A stretch of DNA of 59,376 nt from Gryganskiella cystojenkinii (GCA_015852425.1 JAAAIG010000128.1:1-59376), one strand, 5' to 3'; counted from the stretch's first letter, positions 35,028 through 47,777 are shown. The notes: generated from the sequence alone by a model not told the origin. Translations and numbers: made by a program.

Positions 35028-37610
35028 TCATGAAGTAGTCGCGTTTGTTGAACCATAATCGCCAAGACTGTTAACACCATTGCCATTCACCTGTCTCCCT
35101 TGATGTTGCAGTCGTCCATATAGTCGAGCTCTTTCAAGGTGGCCTGTGAACCCCGCGGTCGAATGTCGTCGTCTATGAGGAATGATGGTGATAATACCCT
35201 CACCCACGGGTTTGGTTGTCACCAAGTCTTGGTCTTCCTCCAGATCTGCATCGATGTCACCACTATTATCCCATAATAGGTCTTGAGAATATCGACGTTG
35301 TCGACGGTACTCAAATCCAGCCTCGCGGGGGTCATAAGGGTGATGTTGGTATTGATCCAGTCCATTTGACTGCTGTTGTTGTTCATGATCGCCCTGTTGC
35401 AGGTATCCGCCCTGTCGATGATCCAGCAAATTCAAGAGCAAAGACAACCCCAATCCCACGGCCGCCAGAGTTATAAATAAGCCCTCGACAATCGGGTAAG
35501 ATCCTCGGGTCTTGGCCAAGATTGACGCCACCATCATGGGGAAAACTGTTAAAGAGATATTCAACGCGATGGTGACCAGTCCATAAGCAGTTCCCAGTTG
35601 ATGATCCTTGACCAAGAATGGAATACAAGGCCACAAGACTGAGGCAAAGAGTGAATAGGCGAAACCTAGAACCACCATGGCAATCACAGGTGTGATCATG
35701 GTAAACCCGAGTTGCGCATGAGCCCAGATAAGAAAGATAGCAGACAGGGGGATATAACGGGCACGATGACCAAACTTGTCTACAAGGAAACCGCATATAG
35801 GAGAGCCAACGGATGACACCACATCCGGAATAGACTAGAAAGGAGGTGAAAAAGGAGAAAGTGTTAGGGATCGAATAAAAAAAGACTTCCAAAGGCAAAA
35901 AAAAAAAAAACTTGGCAGAGCTGCTCTTGCATCACTAGAAATGTCGCCCTACCATAACAGCGCCAGCGCGTGTTGGGTTCTTCATGTACCACTTTCTTTG
36001 CAAGACTAAAAAAGTACATCGTTTTAGGTCAGTCGCACGAGGCAATAGATAAACCCCTGTAATCCTCAAGTGCTGAAAACCATTGTGATCAACTTACAAT
36101 CAGACGAGATATGGATAAACGGCACCACGGCTCCATATAGTGATATGCAGCACAGACACAGAATCCAAAAGTTTGTCTGGAGTGTAAACACTTCTGAATA
36201 CAACATCTGATCGTCTTCTGCCATCTCGTCTTCCTTTTCAATCTCTTCCTCTTCCTCCATCGCCTCCGAGGACATGGTGACGGTCGAGTCCGAGGATAGA
36301 CTGAGCGCCTGTCGACCGATAATATTGTCCTTTCTCGATCGCATTTTGGCTTCGTCCCGTTCCTTACGATCCCTGGCATCCAGTCGAACGCCAGCCTTGA
36401 TCCTTGACGGAGCCTTGTCCAGATACGCGAGTGCACATCCACATATCAAACTCATACCACAGACAGCAAAGCCCGCCCAGCTTGCTCCAACGACGCCTTT
36501 ACCACCTCCGAGTCCGTTTTCGCCATACAATTTGGCAATCGCCGGAGACAGGTTGTCGTTCAGGGCTGTGGCGATCCTGGCGGAGGAGAGGTTCAGGCCA
36601 AGCGCGAAACCAAGCCATCGAGACTTGAACCAATCCGTGGTAATTTTGGCCTGAGCGACCTCGAGGCACTCACCTCCGACACCAAAGATGAATCGGCCCA
36701 CGACCATCCAGCCGATAGATTTCATAGAGACACCGAGGGAAAAGATGCCCTGACCGAGACATATGCATAAACTAAAGAGGATCAGCATTCTCGAGGCTGA
36801 GAGTCGATCGATTAGAAACCCTCCCAGAAGCGGGAGGACGATGTTTGGGAGAGAATAGACCGAGTAGAGGAGGTTGAGCTGGTATTGATGTGTCCCGTCA
36901 TCGGTTCCAAGCCATTCCCGTAGTTGAACATTCAAGGCCTAAACAAACAAAGAAAAATGTGTCAAGTTGCGGTACACAAATTGTGTAATTTGTTTGTATT
37001 TGGATCACCAAAAAAAAAAGGTCGGCATGAGACGAATTGTCGATTCCCTTTCCATCAAAGCGAAATCAAGGAAAAGCTGGAAGGTTGGAACTGTGAGCGA
37101 AAAGGTATGTGACTGGAACCTCTGCAGGAACACCATAATGAAAAAAGGTAGAGACATGCATGTCCGCATGCATCCATGATTACTTACTGCTGGGATATCG
37201 TAACAGTAATAGTTACCAAAGACTAAGAGGCAGGCAAGAAGGAGAACGATCCAATGACGCATGGTGATCGCATGCGCCTGTTCGTGTCGGAGGGCGGCCC
37301 TGGTGGTTGTTTGTTGGATCAAGAGTGGCCTCCGTGATTGCGAGGGACGCCTCTGCGCGTTGTAGAGAGAGGATCGTCTTGTTGCTGGAGAAAGGGAGGC
37401 ATCGTTCTCACTGTTGGTTCGTGGTCGGGGTCGAGATGAACTGTAATACTCGCCGCCAGCTTCTTGATACTGGAGACTTGGTGTCACCAATGACCACTGA
37501 CTGTCTCTGGTAGAGGGTGCACTAGTGTCACGGGTATCATCGGCAGGGATATTTTCGTTGCTGTTTTTCCTGTTGAATAGCAGAGGTGTGTGCTCGTGTG
37601 GTTGTGCCAT
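35028..37610 (-). CDS. MFSD1-like lysosomal/vacuolar MFS transporter
   Basis: Four exons (37188–37610, 36098–36938, 35953–36005, 35028–35834; introns 249, 92 and 118 bp) encode 707 residues. A hydrophilic Ser/Arg-rich N-terminus (about 115 residues, containing an acidic dileucine-like HTPLLF) precedes the first helix. Conserved MFSD1 signatures are present: RFIFGVGGECLEVAQ, LSSARIATALN in the first half; SIPDVVSSVGSPICGFLVD, LGFAYSLFASVLWP and HQLGTAYG in the second. Animal MFSD1 exports dipeptides from lysosomes, so a vacuolar dipeptide exporter is the likely role (inference). The central loop is long and charged (about 330–400), and the hydrophilic tail is about 120 residues. The 53-bp third exon was found by frame and by its match to the family (FLQRKWY). 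It is divergent from the GILT-like gene at 38216. Confidence 0.88.
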
Positions 37611-38215
37611 GGAACGAATGAGTTGTAACTCAATGAATGAATGAAGAAAAAGACAGCGCACGGAGCAGAAATAACAGAAATAAATGCGTTTCAAAAAGAA
37701 GTGAAAAATGGGCTTTGAACAAAAAGGAGCAGTCACTTGGACAGACGCAGACCCCTAAGTCGCCTGAGAAAACTGTTAGTCGTCTGCCTCTTTCGAGGGA
37801 AAAAGGGGCCGCGGTGAAGAACTTGGGACGCGGTAAAAAAACTACCCCTCCCCAAGGTGGCCAGTGCAGTGACAGACTCAAGCCCCTCAAGTCAACGACT
37901 CAAAAAAAAACAAAAAAAAAAAAAAGGTGATCGCGGTCGCACAAAGCGTTGTTGGTTTGAGTAAGCAGCACAGTAGAGTTAGGATTTCAGGACAGGACAC
38001 GATTGGACCATTCCCGGACCATATCGCATCATCATTACTGAGGCGTTCATGACAAATCTCTATGAGCATCCAAAAAACGCGGAATAGCCCTTTCTCTTCT
38101 TTTTTCTCTCTCCCTCTCTTTTTTGAACTTTGACTCTCTTTCCTCTCCCACAATCCCCTATAACCTCACTCTTTCAACTTCAACATTTTCTATCCTCTAA
38201 GTTTTTTTCACCTCT
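37611..38215. promoter_or_regulatory. Divergent promoter MFSD1-like / GILT-like
   Basis: A 605-bp shared upstream region. Visible features are CCCCTCC near 37846 (stress-element-like), A-runs at 37901–37926, and a pyrimidine-rich stretch at 38085–38150 just before the GILT gene. No definite binding site was recognised. Confidence 0.4.
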
Positions 38216-39459
38216 ATGAAGGCCTCCTCTCTCACATTACTCATCGCAGCCGTCGTGCTCTTTGGCTCCACAGCTGAGGCCAACACACCTTTTCTCACGA
38301 CCAAGGCACCCGTCGATGTCAGTAAGTTTAATCCCCCTCGATCCAGAACGCATTTGAATGACAAAAAGCCTCGAGAGCTAGGATACAACTAAACCTCGTT
38401 GAACTTTTCTCTTACAAATGATAGCTCTGTTTGTCATGTCCCGTTGCCCAGATGCGTTCAAATGCGAGGCAACCTTTGCGGATGTCTGTAAGGAAAAAAA
38501 AACGATGACTCTGTTTGGCTACTAGCATTGTCGGGGTCTCAGCGCTGTTTGCTAATTGACACTTTTTACCATAATCTTTTTTTTTTTTTTTTTGTGTGGC
38601 GAAAAATCGACTCTAGTCAAGAGCGAATCCCTCCCGGCTATCAATCCATCGCTCTCGTTCATCGGCAGCATCGACCAACACACGTCTTCACACTGGTCTA
38701 CAACACCCTCCATCCAGAACAACTCCTTGACGCTCACGACAACCAAAACCGTGACCACGACCGTGACTTGTAAACATGGACCGTTGGAATGCGCTGGCAA
38801 TGAGCAACAGCTTTGTTTCCGAAACCAGTTCCTATCCGATTGGAGGACCTGGTACCCATTCGTGATCGGGATGAACTCTTGGGAACCGAGAAGGATCGGC
38901 GAGGAAGGTTACGCATTGCAGATCGCGGAAAGAGTTCTCAAGAACAACGAAAAGGACGATGAGGGGAACAACGGCGGAGAGATCAAAATCTGGGGGACGA
39001 CTGCAGAGGATTGGGCTTCTCTGGAATACGATGAATCGGTTTCGAGTATTGAACAGATTTTGGGCGCCGATGCGGATCCTGAACTTGGTGATGACAGAGG
39101 CGATTTGGGCGTGATTTTACGCAAGTTCCAGCAGTGTTTCCAAGGCCCCGAGGGATTCGAGCTCCTGGTCCAATCTGTTCAGCATACAATAGACAATGGT
39201 GTCGGGTAAGTGAAATAAGCCTCACGTTAAAAGATTTGAGTTGTGCAAGAGAAACAACAACTAACCATACTCCTTGATTCGCTGCATGATTAGAACGAGC
39301 TGCACCATCTTCATCGACAACAGGAGGCGTTGTGTGGTGGATGGTGGTCAATGGCGTGAGTGCCCTGGTGGTCACCGCATCTCAGATTTCGTCCGCACCA
39401 TCACCGATGCAGCCGCTTCGTTCAGATCTTTGATACCAAGTCGACTCTTCAGTCGTTAA
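38216..39459 (+). CDS. GILT-like thiol reductase
   Basis: Four exons (38216–38321, 38425–38487, 38617–39205, 39294–39459) encode 307 residues. A signal peptide covers about 1–23. The GILT family is recognised by the start of the thioredoxin-like domain (LFVMSRCPDAFKCE), the family signature CKHGPLECAGNEQQLC, and a C-terminal half with CVVDGGQWRECPGGH. GILT reduces disulfides in lysosomes so that proteins can be degraded. In the usual CXXC active site the second Cys is replaced here (CPDA), with the next Cys three residues later. Two acidic insertions (around the NNEKDDEGNNGGE stretch) lengthen the domain. It would act in the vacuole or outside the cell (inference). It is convergent with the lipase gene, whose stop is 260 bp away. 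Confidence 0.88.
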
Positions 39460-39718
39460 CAACTTACACGATCTTTACTTATTTACAGTGCCACCTCGTT
39501 AATGTGGTCACCTATATTATGAATTTTCGATATTGCCAGCTCTCAGCAAAATGTGTGTTTTCTTTGGCTTTTCGTAGAGCAAGGCTGTTTTTGTAACGTG
39601 TTTTCCGTTATTGTAGTTGAATATAAAAAACTTTGCTGTTCACATTAACGAGTTGGCGCTGTATTTATATTTAAATTATTGAGCATAAAAAGCAAAAGAG
39701 GTATCAACACTACTGATC

Positions 39719-42700
39719 CTAATGAGAAGCATTCACAGCAGCTTTGGCGCCAGTCTCGGCCGTGGCCGCGTTCTCCGTGTTGAAGCTCGTGACAGGGATG
39801 GCATGTTTACCAGCGAGAATAAACTCGTATGTCAACGGAAGATGGTCCGACCACATCCGACGAGAAAATAACATTTCGTCAAAGACATGCTCCGGCTCTG
39901 GGGTGGAGTACATCCTGTAGATCAACTTGTCCGTGTTACCACCCTGACCATGGCTCATATAAGAGCTCGTAGGGGTCCCAGCAGCAGTGTTGGGAGGTGC
40001 GGTTGGATGCAAAAACGTGGCACCGGTCGTAGTCGCCGTAGCAAAAGTTCGGACAGAGTCCAAGGAAGGTTGACGATGCAATAAGGGCACGGGACGAGAA
40101 TCTGTAATAGAAGGGATGGACAAGGAAGGCGGTGAGACTGACAGTGAGGGAGAGTCAGAAGTGATTGAGACTGTAGACCGTACAGGCAAGGACACTGTTG
40201 ATGAAGAAGGCGTCTTGTACAGACTGGATCGGACCGTGGACTTCAAAGAACGGATCGATTCACTCTCCAGAGGATCCTCCTTCAAATGTTGCTGTAATTG
40301 CTGAGAAATCGGTCGAGGGATCATGCACGAAGACGAATGAGGATGATCCCATTCGAATTGATGGAGCACACTCTCAAAGGGGTGTTCCTTCGTTTCCGCA
40401 TTCTCGAGCTCCTTCTCCCATGTCGTCGGTCGAATCCAAAGAACCTTTCCCGCAGGGACCAAGATAGGGACAGTCTTGCTCGATCCCCTTTGTCTCTTCT
40501 CCTCTGCCTCTTCTTCTTCATTGTAGTAATCATCCTCGTAGACCTCTTGATGCCTCTTCATCTCCGAATGCATGGCTCGACGGATATCCATAAACTCCTC
40601 CAGCAAATGATCCTCCTTGGTCAACCTCCATCGGATGACCTTTTGAACAATCTCGAGTCCAATACTCTTCTGCGCCGCTGGTGTTTTCGCCTTGGCGGCC
40701 TCCTTTTCCCTTCTTTTTTTTCCCTTTTCCTCGCGTCGGCTCTGACGACGCTCCTGGCGTCTCTCGCCCCGAGTTTGAGGGTGTTGAGTTTGGTCCAGGA
40801 CTGAAACCGCTCTTTGCAACTCGAGACCTTCGCCCTCTTCCTCTAGCAGTTGATCCAGGGTATCAGAGGCATCGTGCAAGACATCCTGAGGTTTCAGCTC
40901 GGGTGACGAAGGAGGTGATCCACCAGATTCGGAATGAGGAGGCGAAGGAGGCGTTGTTGTCTGAGGTGGTGCTGGTGGTGCTGGTGATGGGGGAGGTCGC
41001 ATCGCCAAGAGTGCACGCATGGCATGTCCGATGCTACGGACTGTACCCAAAGAAAGTCGGCCGACCACATCGTCGCCGTATGAGATACTGGTGACCAGCT
41101 AATTACAAGAAATAGAGGTAAGACAAAAATTAGTAGACGTTCCAACCAGATAGGCTTCGGGTCATGGTTGCACGATGCAACCCTTCCTTACCTTGATAGC
41201 ACGCTTGCTCATACGGGGACACATGACTTGAGGAGTTCCGTACGCATAACAACGGACGCGACGACCCGCAGGCAAGTAGCAGGGCTCTTCAGCTTGCTCC
41301 TTATGACCCATGCAGGGTGAAGAGCCCCCAGCAGGGGACTCCTCATGACGGCGGGGCATGAATCCAGGCAGGTAAAATTGCTCCTCCTCCTCGACTCGGA
41401 GGCTCTTGGCACTACTGACACCACTCAGACCAATGTTCAAACCAAGGGCCACGCCCGAGCCAAGACCAGATCTTGCAGACGACGGCCGCATCGAAGAGGA
41501 AGCCTTGGTGGCGCCATTATTCGCGGACAAGTGATGGCCAGGAGTTTCTGGTGTCAATCCAGTGGCGGGGTCTGCCCAGAGCATCGATAAGATCGAGGCA
41601 ATACCGGCACCAAGGGAATGACCGATGATTAATAGACAGTAATCCGGTCGGGATTCCAACGCATCCTTGACCTTTTCCTGAATCCCGATCGTATCAGCGG
41701 CAGCAATTGTCCGGGCAGCCTTCAAGAATCCTCCGTGAACTTTGAACGGTCTTTTCCTTTGAGTCCAAGTACCGGAATAGTTGGTTGTCACAACATTCGA
41801 GCCCGTCGTGTCATGATCCAGCCAGAGATCGGCCGCATCGCAGGTCAAGTCGATCATGGCATCATGTAAAGACTTCGTACCCCGGAAGACCAAGACAATC
41901 TGTTTCGACTCTACGTCGTCCAAGAGGTAGTACCGAGGACTATAGAATCCATCGTGAACTGTTGCCGCTGCATCAGAAGAGTAAAGGATCGATCCCAAGG
42001 GTGTTCCTGTATAATGATGGAAATGATGGTCTGATGCGGTATTCTGAGATTGCGCCTGACCCTGAGGAGGGATATGAGCCGGATATCTCTCCGGCGCGCC
42101 CATGAATTCCAAGGCCATCTCTCCATACATGGCGGAGCAGAACCTTGAGAACCGATACGAAGCCGCCATGAAATTTGTCAACTCTGGATTGGGGGATGAA
42201 GACGATGGACGGGTCGCTTGGAGGTAACCCTGAACTCGAGCTGATGTATTCCGATGACGACCTTCACTCTGTTCCCTCAGCTCCAAGGTTCGTTGTTCGT
42301 CCAGGATCTCATCCTCGTTCATCAGCTCCTTCCAGCCTTCAGGCCAGTCTCCGACGGCACTCCACGCGGTACTGGATCCTTGGTCCTCGTCTATGGACTC
42401 TAAGCATTCGCCAACCAAACGACATTGTGTCCTGACCCGGATGGTCTCCCATTGATCCGAAGTTGCAAACTGAATCGCGACATAGGCCATCAACAAGCGC
42501 ATGCCTTCAAGGGCAGGGTATCCTCCGGATTCCTCCCCTTCCTGTGTAAACTCTCGACTGAGGATCGCCCAGACCTCACGGAAGGTCTCGCCAGTTTGAG
42601 AGGTACTGTCGGGTCCAAAGAGAGAATCCATCAGGTCGAGTCCATCCTGGACCGTGTTCAGCGCTAGGTTCACTGATCCATCCACCGTTTCCAAGATCGT

Positions 42701-43512
42701 TTGGACCAAAATGTCACTAAAGTTGATTCCCAGAAGAGCCTATTTGCAAAAAAAAAAAAAAAAAAGAGGGGGGCCGTTTAAAGGGAAGAAAAAAAAAAAA
42801 AAAAGAGCTTCGCCCTTTCATGAGTTCGACTGAGTTGAAGCAAGAAAATTTGATGTGGGGAGGTAATGAGCTGGCAAAAAACACATAACAAAAGGACAAA
42901 CGTACAGCTCGAAAGGGCAATGATGCCACAAATGCTGGGGATAAACCCCCAGATCCAGATTTGTTCCCTCCACCGACAAGGCTATTCATCGCCAGACTCA
43001 GGACTTTGTCGATTCCAGAAACAATCGTCCTGGCCACACCGAGTGAGAGACTGGTCGAGACCATGGCGACCTTGAGCGCAGAGGAGACGGCGACCTGAGA
43101 AAGTGCAATGTAGGCTGACAAGGGGATTGGGGGGCTGTTCGATAAGGCCATGGTTGAGACAGGGTTCGTGACCTCGTTCAATGTATCAGCATCATGCGTA
43201 GAGGCATTGGTGCTGTTGGTCGTAGTCAACGTGGTGGCAGGGTTGTCGCTATGGTCGTCGGTATTGATCCTATGAGGCGCAACAGCAGAGGGGTTATCTA
43301 TCAGATTTTGGATAAACAAACAAGAAAGAAAAAATGATATGAGCACCAAGCGAGTCCATTAAAGCCTTCTTGTGACATACGATGACGAACTTACCTTGAG
43401 AAATCGTAGGACTGGACCGAAGGCTCCTCACAGTATAATCGATCCCAAAGGTGTTCCTGATAGGCTGCACCGATGTCTCCAGTGGAGACAAAGTTGAGTG
43501 TAGGTTGGACAT
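39719..43512 (-). CDS. DAGL-type class 3 lipase
   Basis: Four exons (43395–43512, 42906–43297, 41192–42739, 39719–41098; introns 97, 166 and 93 bp) encode 1,145 residues. The lipase_3 core is clear: IVLVFRGTKSLHDAMIDL, VHGGFLKAARTI, catalytic Ser545 in IIGHSLGAG, YGTPQVM, Asp695 in SISYGDDVV and a late His1105 in WSDHLPLTYEF. The GDDVV and DHLP context resembles sn1-specific diacylglycerol lipases. The N-terminal 170 residues are Thr/Ser-rich followed by hydrophobic, Ala/Ser-rich helices that may associate with membrane. Between the Asp and His lie about 400 residues of Pro-rich, charged, low-complexity sequence (for example about 710–830), far more than in a minimal lipase. Likely substrate: diacylglycerol or another neutral or phospholipid ester; not provable here. 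Confidence 0.9.
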
Positions 43513-44541
43513 GGCTCAGTGCGTGTCAGGGTGTCAGTCTTATGTTTTGGGTATGATGCACACTTGGGACAAAGAGGAGAGAATTGTTTGCTAAAAAGGG
43601 GAAGAGGGCGAGAGTTCGTGTGGTCTCCTTTTTATGCGTTTTTGTTTTTGGCGTGACTGGTGCGGTGGCATGTGCAAATCTGTTCCTTCGAACCGTTGGG
43701 GGAAAGAGCAACACCACAATCCAGTTCAAGCACCATGAATGAGCAAGGTCGAACACTCGCAACATATGCTGGCTCATTTGAACAGCACTATTGTTTGTCT
43801 AGGGCCCATCTCGCGGGCAATCGATAATGAAGACATGATGAGAAAAGGGAGATGGCAGGCACAGCAACGTGCAAAAAAAAAAAAAAATGCCAAGAACTCA
43901 TTATTGCGTGCCAACGCTATGTAAAATTGTGTGACAAAGCGCAAATCGTTCACTTTATCCAACAAAAATCACTTTTCTCGAGTGGGTGTTACTTGGGGGG
44001 GACCCAATGCAGGAGACATGGACCTTGCTCGAAAAACGCATGGACCAAGCTTGAACGGAACTTCTGCGACTGTATTTGTTTTTGCTCACCAGTTTACTTC
44101 ATTCCGCGGTTTTGGATCGTGGTTCTTGGCATTCCCGACACCGTCTTTAAACATAGGTTGTTTTTTTACCAGGATTTTTTTTTTTAATTTTTTTGTTTCA
44201 ATACAAGTAGATTACGGGCAGAAAACGAACAGATGAGGAAGACAGGAGCGGAAAGAGTAAAAAAGAGTTTCCTTTTTACAAAAACGGAGGAAGCGTCATA
44301 ACAGTGAAAATCAAAGAGAATCGAGAGACGTTGGAAAGTAACTGCAAAAAAAGAACGCTAGGAGTCTTTGCAACAAGGCCTCCCTCTTCCCTGTGGTTTC
44401 ACTCTTTCTCCAAGTGTGTTTGAAAAGGCAAAAAAAGGACAAGTACGTTTCCTCCTCCATTCTCTCCGCTGACGCAAAAGATGGTTTGTAAGGGAGAAGC
44501 AGAAAAAAAATGGTGGCAAAAGAAAAACTTAGTGTTCAGGC
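43513..44541. other. Non-coding spacer, lipase promoter / VAC8 3' flank
   Basis: 1.03 kb between two minus-strand genes, with A/T homopolymers at 43874–43887 and 44174–44195. Short open frames have no recognisable family. A GGTTCGAA-like sequence near 43688 lacks any tRNA partner structure. Confidence 0.55.
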
Positions 44542-47500
44542 TTAATACTTCTTCTCCTCATCATTCTGGCCCAACATGCTGATAACCCGTCTTGCCAATC
44601 CAACAATTTCGCCACTGTCATCGTTCACCATGCCATTCTCGTCCATCTGCTGTTGTTGTGGTGAACTCGAGTCAAAGGTCTGGGTCAACCGACGGACCTC
44701 GGGTATAATCTCGGGTGAACGTGTGATCAGATCCATCAGTTCCGAATCATTGCCCTCCAGGAACTGGACAATCGTCCAGATCGCGATATGTTGGAACGTC
44801 GTGTCGACACTGCCGAGGAACCTGGACAGATAACCATGGAGACCGCCCGAGGGTGAATCCCAGACACTGATGAACGGGCCGTAATCCTGAACCTTTGACG
44901 ACAAGTTTCCAATCGCGGCCGCACTGTTGCCCTGCACCTCAACACTCTGAGAATCCGTCAAGGGAATTAATACATCCAGGGCTCTCAACTGGAGGAGTCT
45001 GGGCTTAAGTTCATCTACAGGAAATACAATTGAGAAGACAGACGTGAGGAAAAAGTTAAGTGAGAGAAAGAGTCAAGTATGATGGGGCATTAACCAAAAA
45101 CCTAAAATCAACATTAATGCCATTTCCTTACCACTAAGAGCCAACACAGCCACACAGGCCGTCATCTCAGACTGGACACTAAGGGGAACTTGAAGAACCA
45201 AGGAACAGACACGCTCAACTGCACCAGCCTCAACGATCGCCTTCTTGTTGCGTTCGCTACTGGCGGCAAGGTTACGAAGAGTTGAGATGGCATGGCACTG
45301 AATCTCCTCGTTCTCCTCATACGCCAAAAGATCAATCAAGGGGTCCAAGAATCCAGCGTCGATAATGGGCGACTCGTTCAGGGCATGAATCGAGATGTTG
45401 CGAATACAGGCGACCGAAGACAGGATCAAAGGGAGGAACGTCGATTGCAAAAGTCGGAGCAACGGAGTCAATCCACGCGACCGCACAATCTCCAGTTGGT
45501 ATTTCTCATCCGAAGCCAAGTTACGAAGCGCCAGCGCGGCTTGACACTCGACCTTGAGACTGGTTGAATCCATCAATCCAATGAGCGAATTGACTAGCTT
45601 GGGTTCTGTTTGGGCGAGTTTTTTCCGGTTCGCGGCATCGACGGCGATGTTACTGAGCGCCGTCGTGCAGTAATATTGGACATCTGTATCGGGAGAACTC
45701 AGGAGACTGACAAGTACAGGGATCGCGCCTGCACTGACGAGCTGTTGTCGGTTCTCGTCCGAATGTGTCATGTTGAGAAGTGCTCCTGTTGCGTTACGCT
45801 GCACACGCATATCCTTTGACTTTGCCAACCTCGTCAAAGGAACGAGAGCTCCCGATTTAGCGATCTTTGTCTTGTTCTCATCTAAGATACATCATAACAA
45901 AGCAACGCAGGTGTTGGTTTGTGGATGCGAAACAGATCGTCCTCTTGCCTACAAAAACAAAAACAAAAAAGGGCAAGAACGTACCATGTGTGGCAAGATT
46001 TGTGATGCAGCCGACTGCGTTACACTGCACTTCCACGTTAGGGGACAACATTTGACGGATGAGTGGATCCAATCCTCCGAGCTTGACAATTAACAGCTTA
46101 TTCTCGGCTATGTACCGTAACAACACAGGAGAAAACAAACGAAAGTTCACGCGACCATGTTAGCTGCGTCTGTTCTTGAGAGCAGATTCCATCACAGTGC
46201 AACAGGGCAACGAAACAAACAAAAACAAATAAGGCTCTCTTCATTTGTGTGCCTTACTGTTGACAGCCAGATTTCCGAGTGCGGCTGAGGCAGCTCTCTG
46301 GACCTCGACATCGTGCGACTGGAGAAGAAACAGGACAGGCTCCAGCGTGTCCCGGTCCACATTCCTGACATCTGTTCGTTATAAAAACAAGCAGATGCGA
46401 GAGAACACAAAGAAGAAAGAACACAAGCGTGAGAAATATGTATCCATAAGAAATTGACTTACGTAAACAAACCAAGGACATTTGACACCTTCTCCGTGGA
46501 AGAATGCACTGATTTGTTCACATACCTTTCTCTGTAATCTCAGCAAAGGCGAGAGCAGCTGAACGCTGCAAGTCGACATTGTCAGAGAAGGCAAGGGTGG
46601 ACAGTGCTCGAAGAGGATCTCCCTCAAAAAAGTTGGTCTCTGTACGGTCTAATTCATGCAAATCATATGATAAATAGAAGGCATACGTTAGTCATTTGGT
46701 CATGGTAGTCTTTAAAAAGTTCTCCTTTTCCGGCAGGTAAGCAAAGAAAAGAAAAGAAAAACTGCCAAGAATGCAAGTACGCCGAGGTAAGTTCACGGTC
46801 TCTTCCAGAGCAAAGAACACGCGACAAAAGCACGAAGCAAACACTCGTGCGCTCCAACAAAAACAGGGGATAGACCCTTTTCTCAGTCACCAAAGAACTC
46901 ATCCCTGCCTAGTCAGACCTATCCCAATCCAGTAAACAAGCAAGCTGAGTGCCAATATGTCATCAGGATTACTGTCGAGAAGGGTGAAGGCGTTACTACG
47001 TATGTCCTAGTATAGAACAGTTGGACCTGCCGACAAGGATAGCAGTAAACTGGCGCCATCAAACAGCAACGGCTCAGGGTCCTCAGACCGCTTGGAGAAC
47101 CTGGTCAGGGTTGCACCGAGTAGGACTGAACACTCTCCAGGTTATCAGTAATGTAGATGAGTGGGTGTCTCACGTCTTGACGAAAAAGACGGCGGTGCGT
47201 CGGTCCTCTTCCTCGTCTCTCTCCCCGTTCCAGGCTAAAAACTCTTTTTTCTTTCTCTCTTTCTGTTCCTCTAGTCCACTTCAATCTCTCTCCTTGAAAT
47301 CTCTTGGCAGGTGTTGCAGTAATCCAAATTATGCAAAAAAAAAAAAAAAAAAAAAGTCGGGTCATAGTTCCCGATTGAGCAAACCCTTCAGCAGAGTAAT
47401 TCGTTCCCATCCGTATATTCCGCCAGAAAATCCCTTGTTCAGTTCAGTCCCAGATGAAAGCAAAAAAGAGGTGGTGCGCCTGGACCTCCATTGTGGTCGA

Positions 47501-47777
47501 ACCGCCCTTTTTTGCCTGAGGCATGATTTCATGAATACTTACTCTCCAGGAACTGTAAAAGGTCCGCGACAGCCTCACGCTCATTCTCTTGCAGCAATGG
47601 CTCGTAAAGACCGTTTCGAGTGCGGTCTGTGGTAATGGGATAACCAAATAAAAAGGGTTAAAATTGTTGACAATCAGGTCACGCGTTCTATGAAGCAGAG
47701 GTTGTGTCAGATACAGAAATAGCAAAAGTGAACAGTCATCAAAGCTTACCAGCACAGCAACTTGAGCAGGCACCCAT
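44542..47777 (-). CDS. VAC8: VAC8 armadillo-repeat vacuolar protein
   Basis: Seven exons (47750–47777, 47543–47626, 46526–46648, 46258–46371, 45985–46107, 45132–45881, 44542–45014) encode 564 residues (yeast 578). The first exon encodes only nine full codons, MGACSSCCA: Gly2 for N-myristoylation and Cys4, 7 and 8 for palmitoylation, exactly the Vac8 membrane anchor. It is followed by [20 protein letters not shown] and about twelve armadillo repeats (for example [58 protein letters not shown]). Vac8 acts on the vacuole surface in vacuole inheritance, nucleus–vacuole contacts and autophagy. The acidic Gln-containing C-terminal tail is short. Intron 2 (46649–47542) is 894 bp, much longer than the others (103–154 bp). 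Confidence 0.96.
46649..47542 (-). other. Long intron 2 of VAC8 (894 bp)
   Basis: The donor is GAGA|GTAAGT and the acceptor is GAATTAG. Exon phases on both sides match (phase 1). It contains an A run at 47335–47355 and a plus-strand open frame at 47021–47635 with no recognisable homology. Confidence 0.82.

Noticed and set aside
43676..43694. tRNA B-box-like GGTTCGAA on the minus strand
   Set aside because: No A box, acceptor stem or anticodon arm could be folded around it.
46440..46500. Extra small VAC8 exon ([10 protein letters not shown] frame)
   Set aside because: Skipping it joins EITEK to [15 protein letters not shown] exactly as in Vac8 proteins; including it adds unconserved residues.
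47021..47635. 204-codon plus-strand frame within VAC8 intron 2 and exon 2
   Set aside because: Ser/Lys/Phe-rich low-complexity sequence that overlaps a certain VAC8 exon in antisense; no family resemblance.
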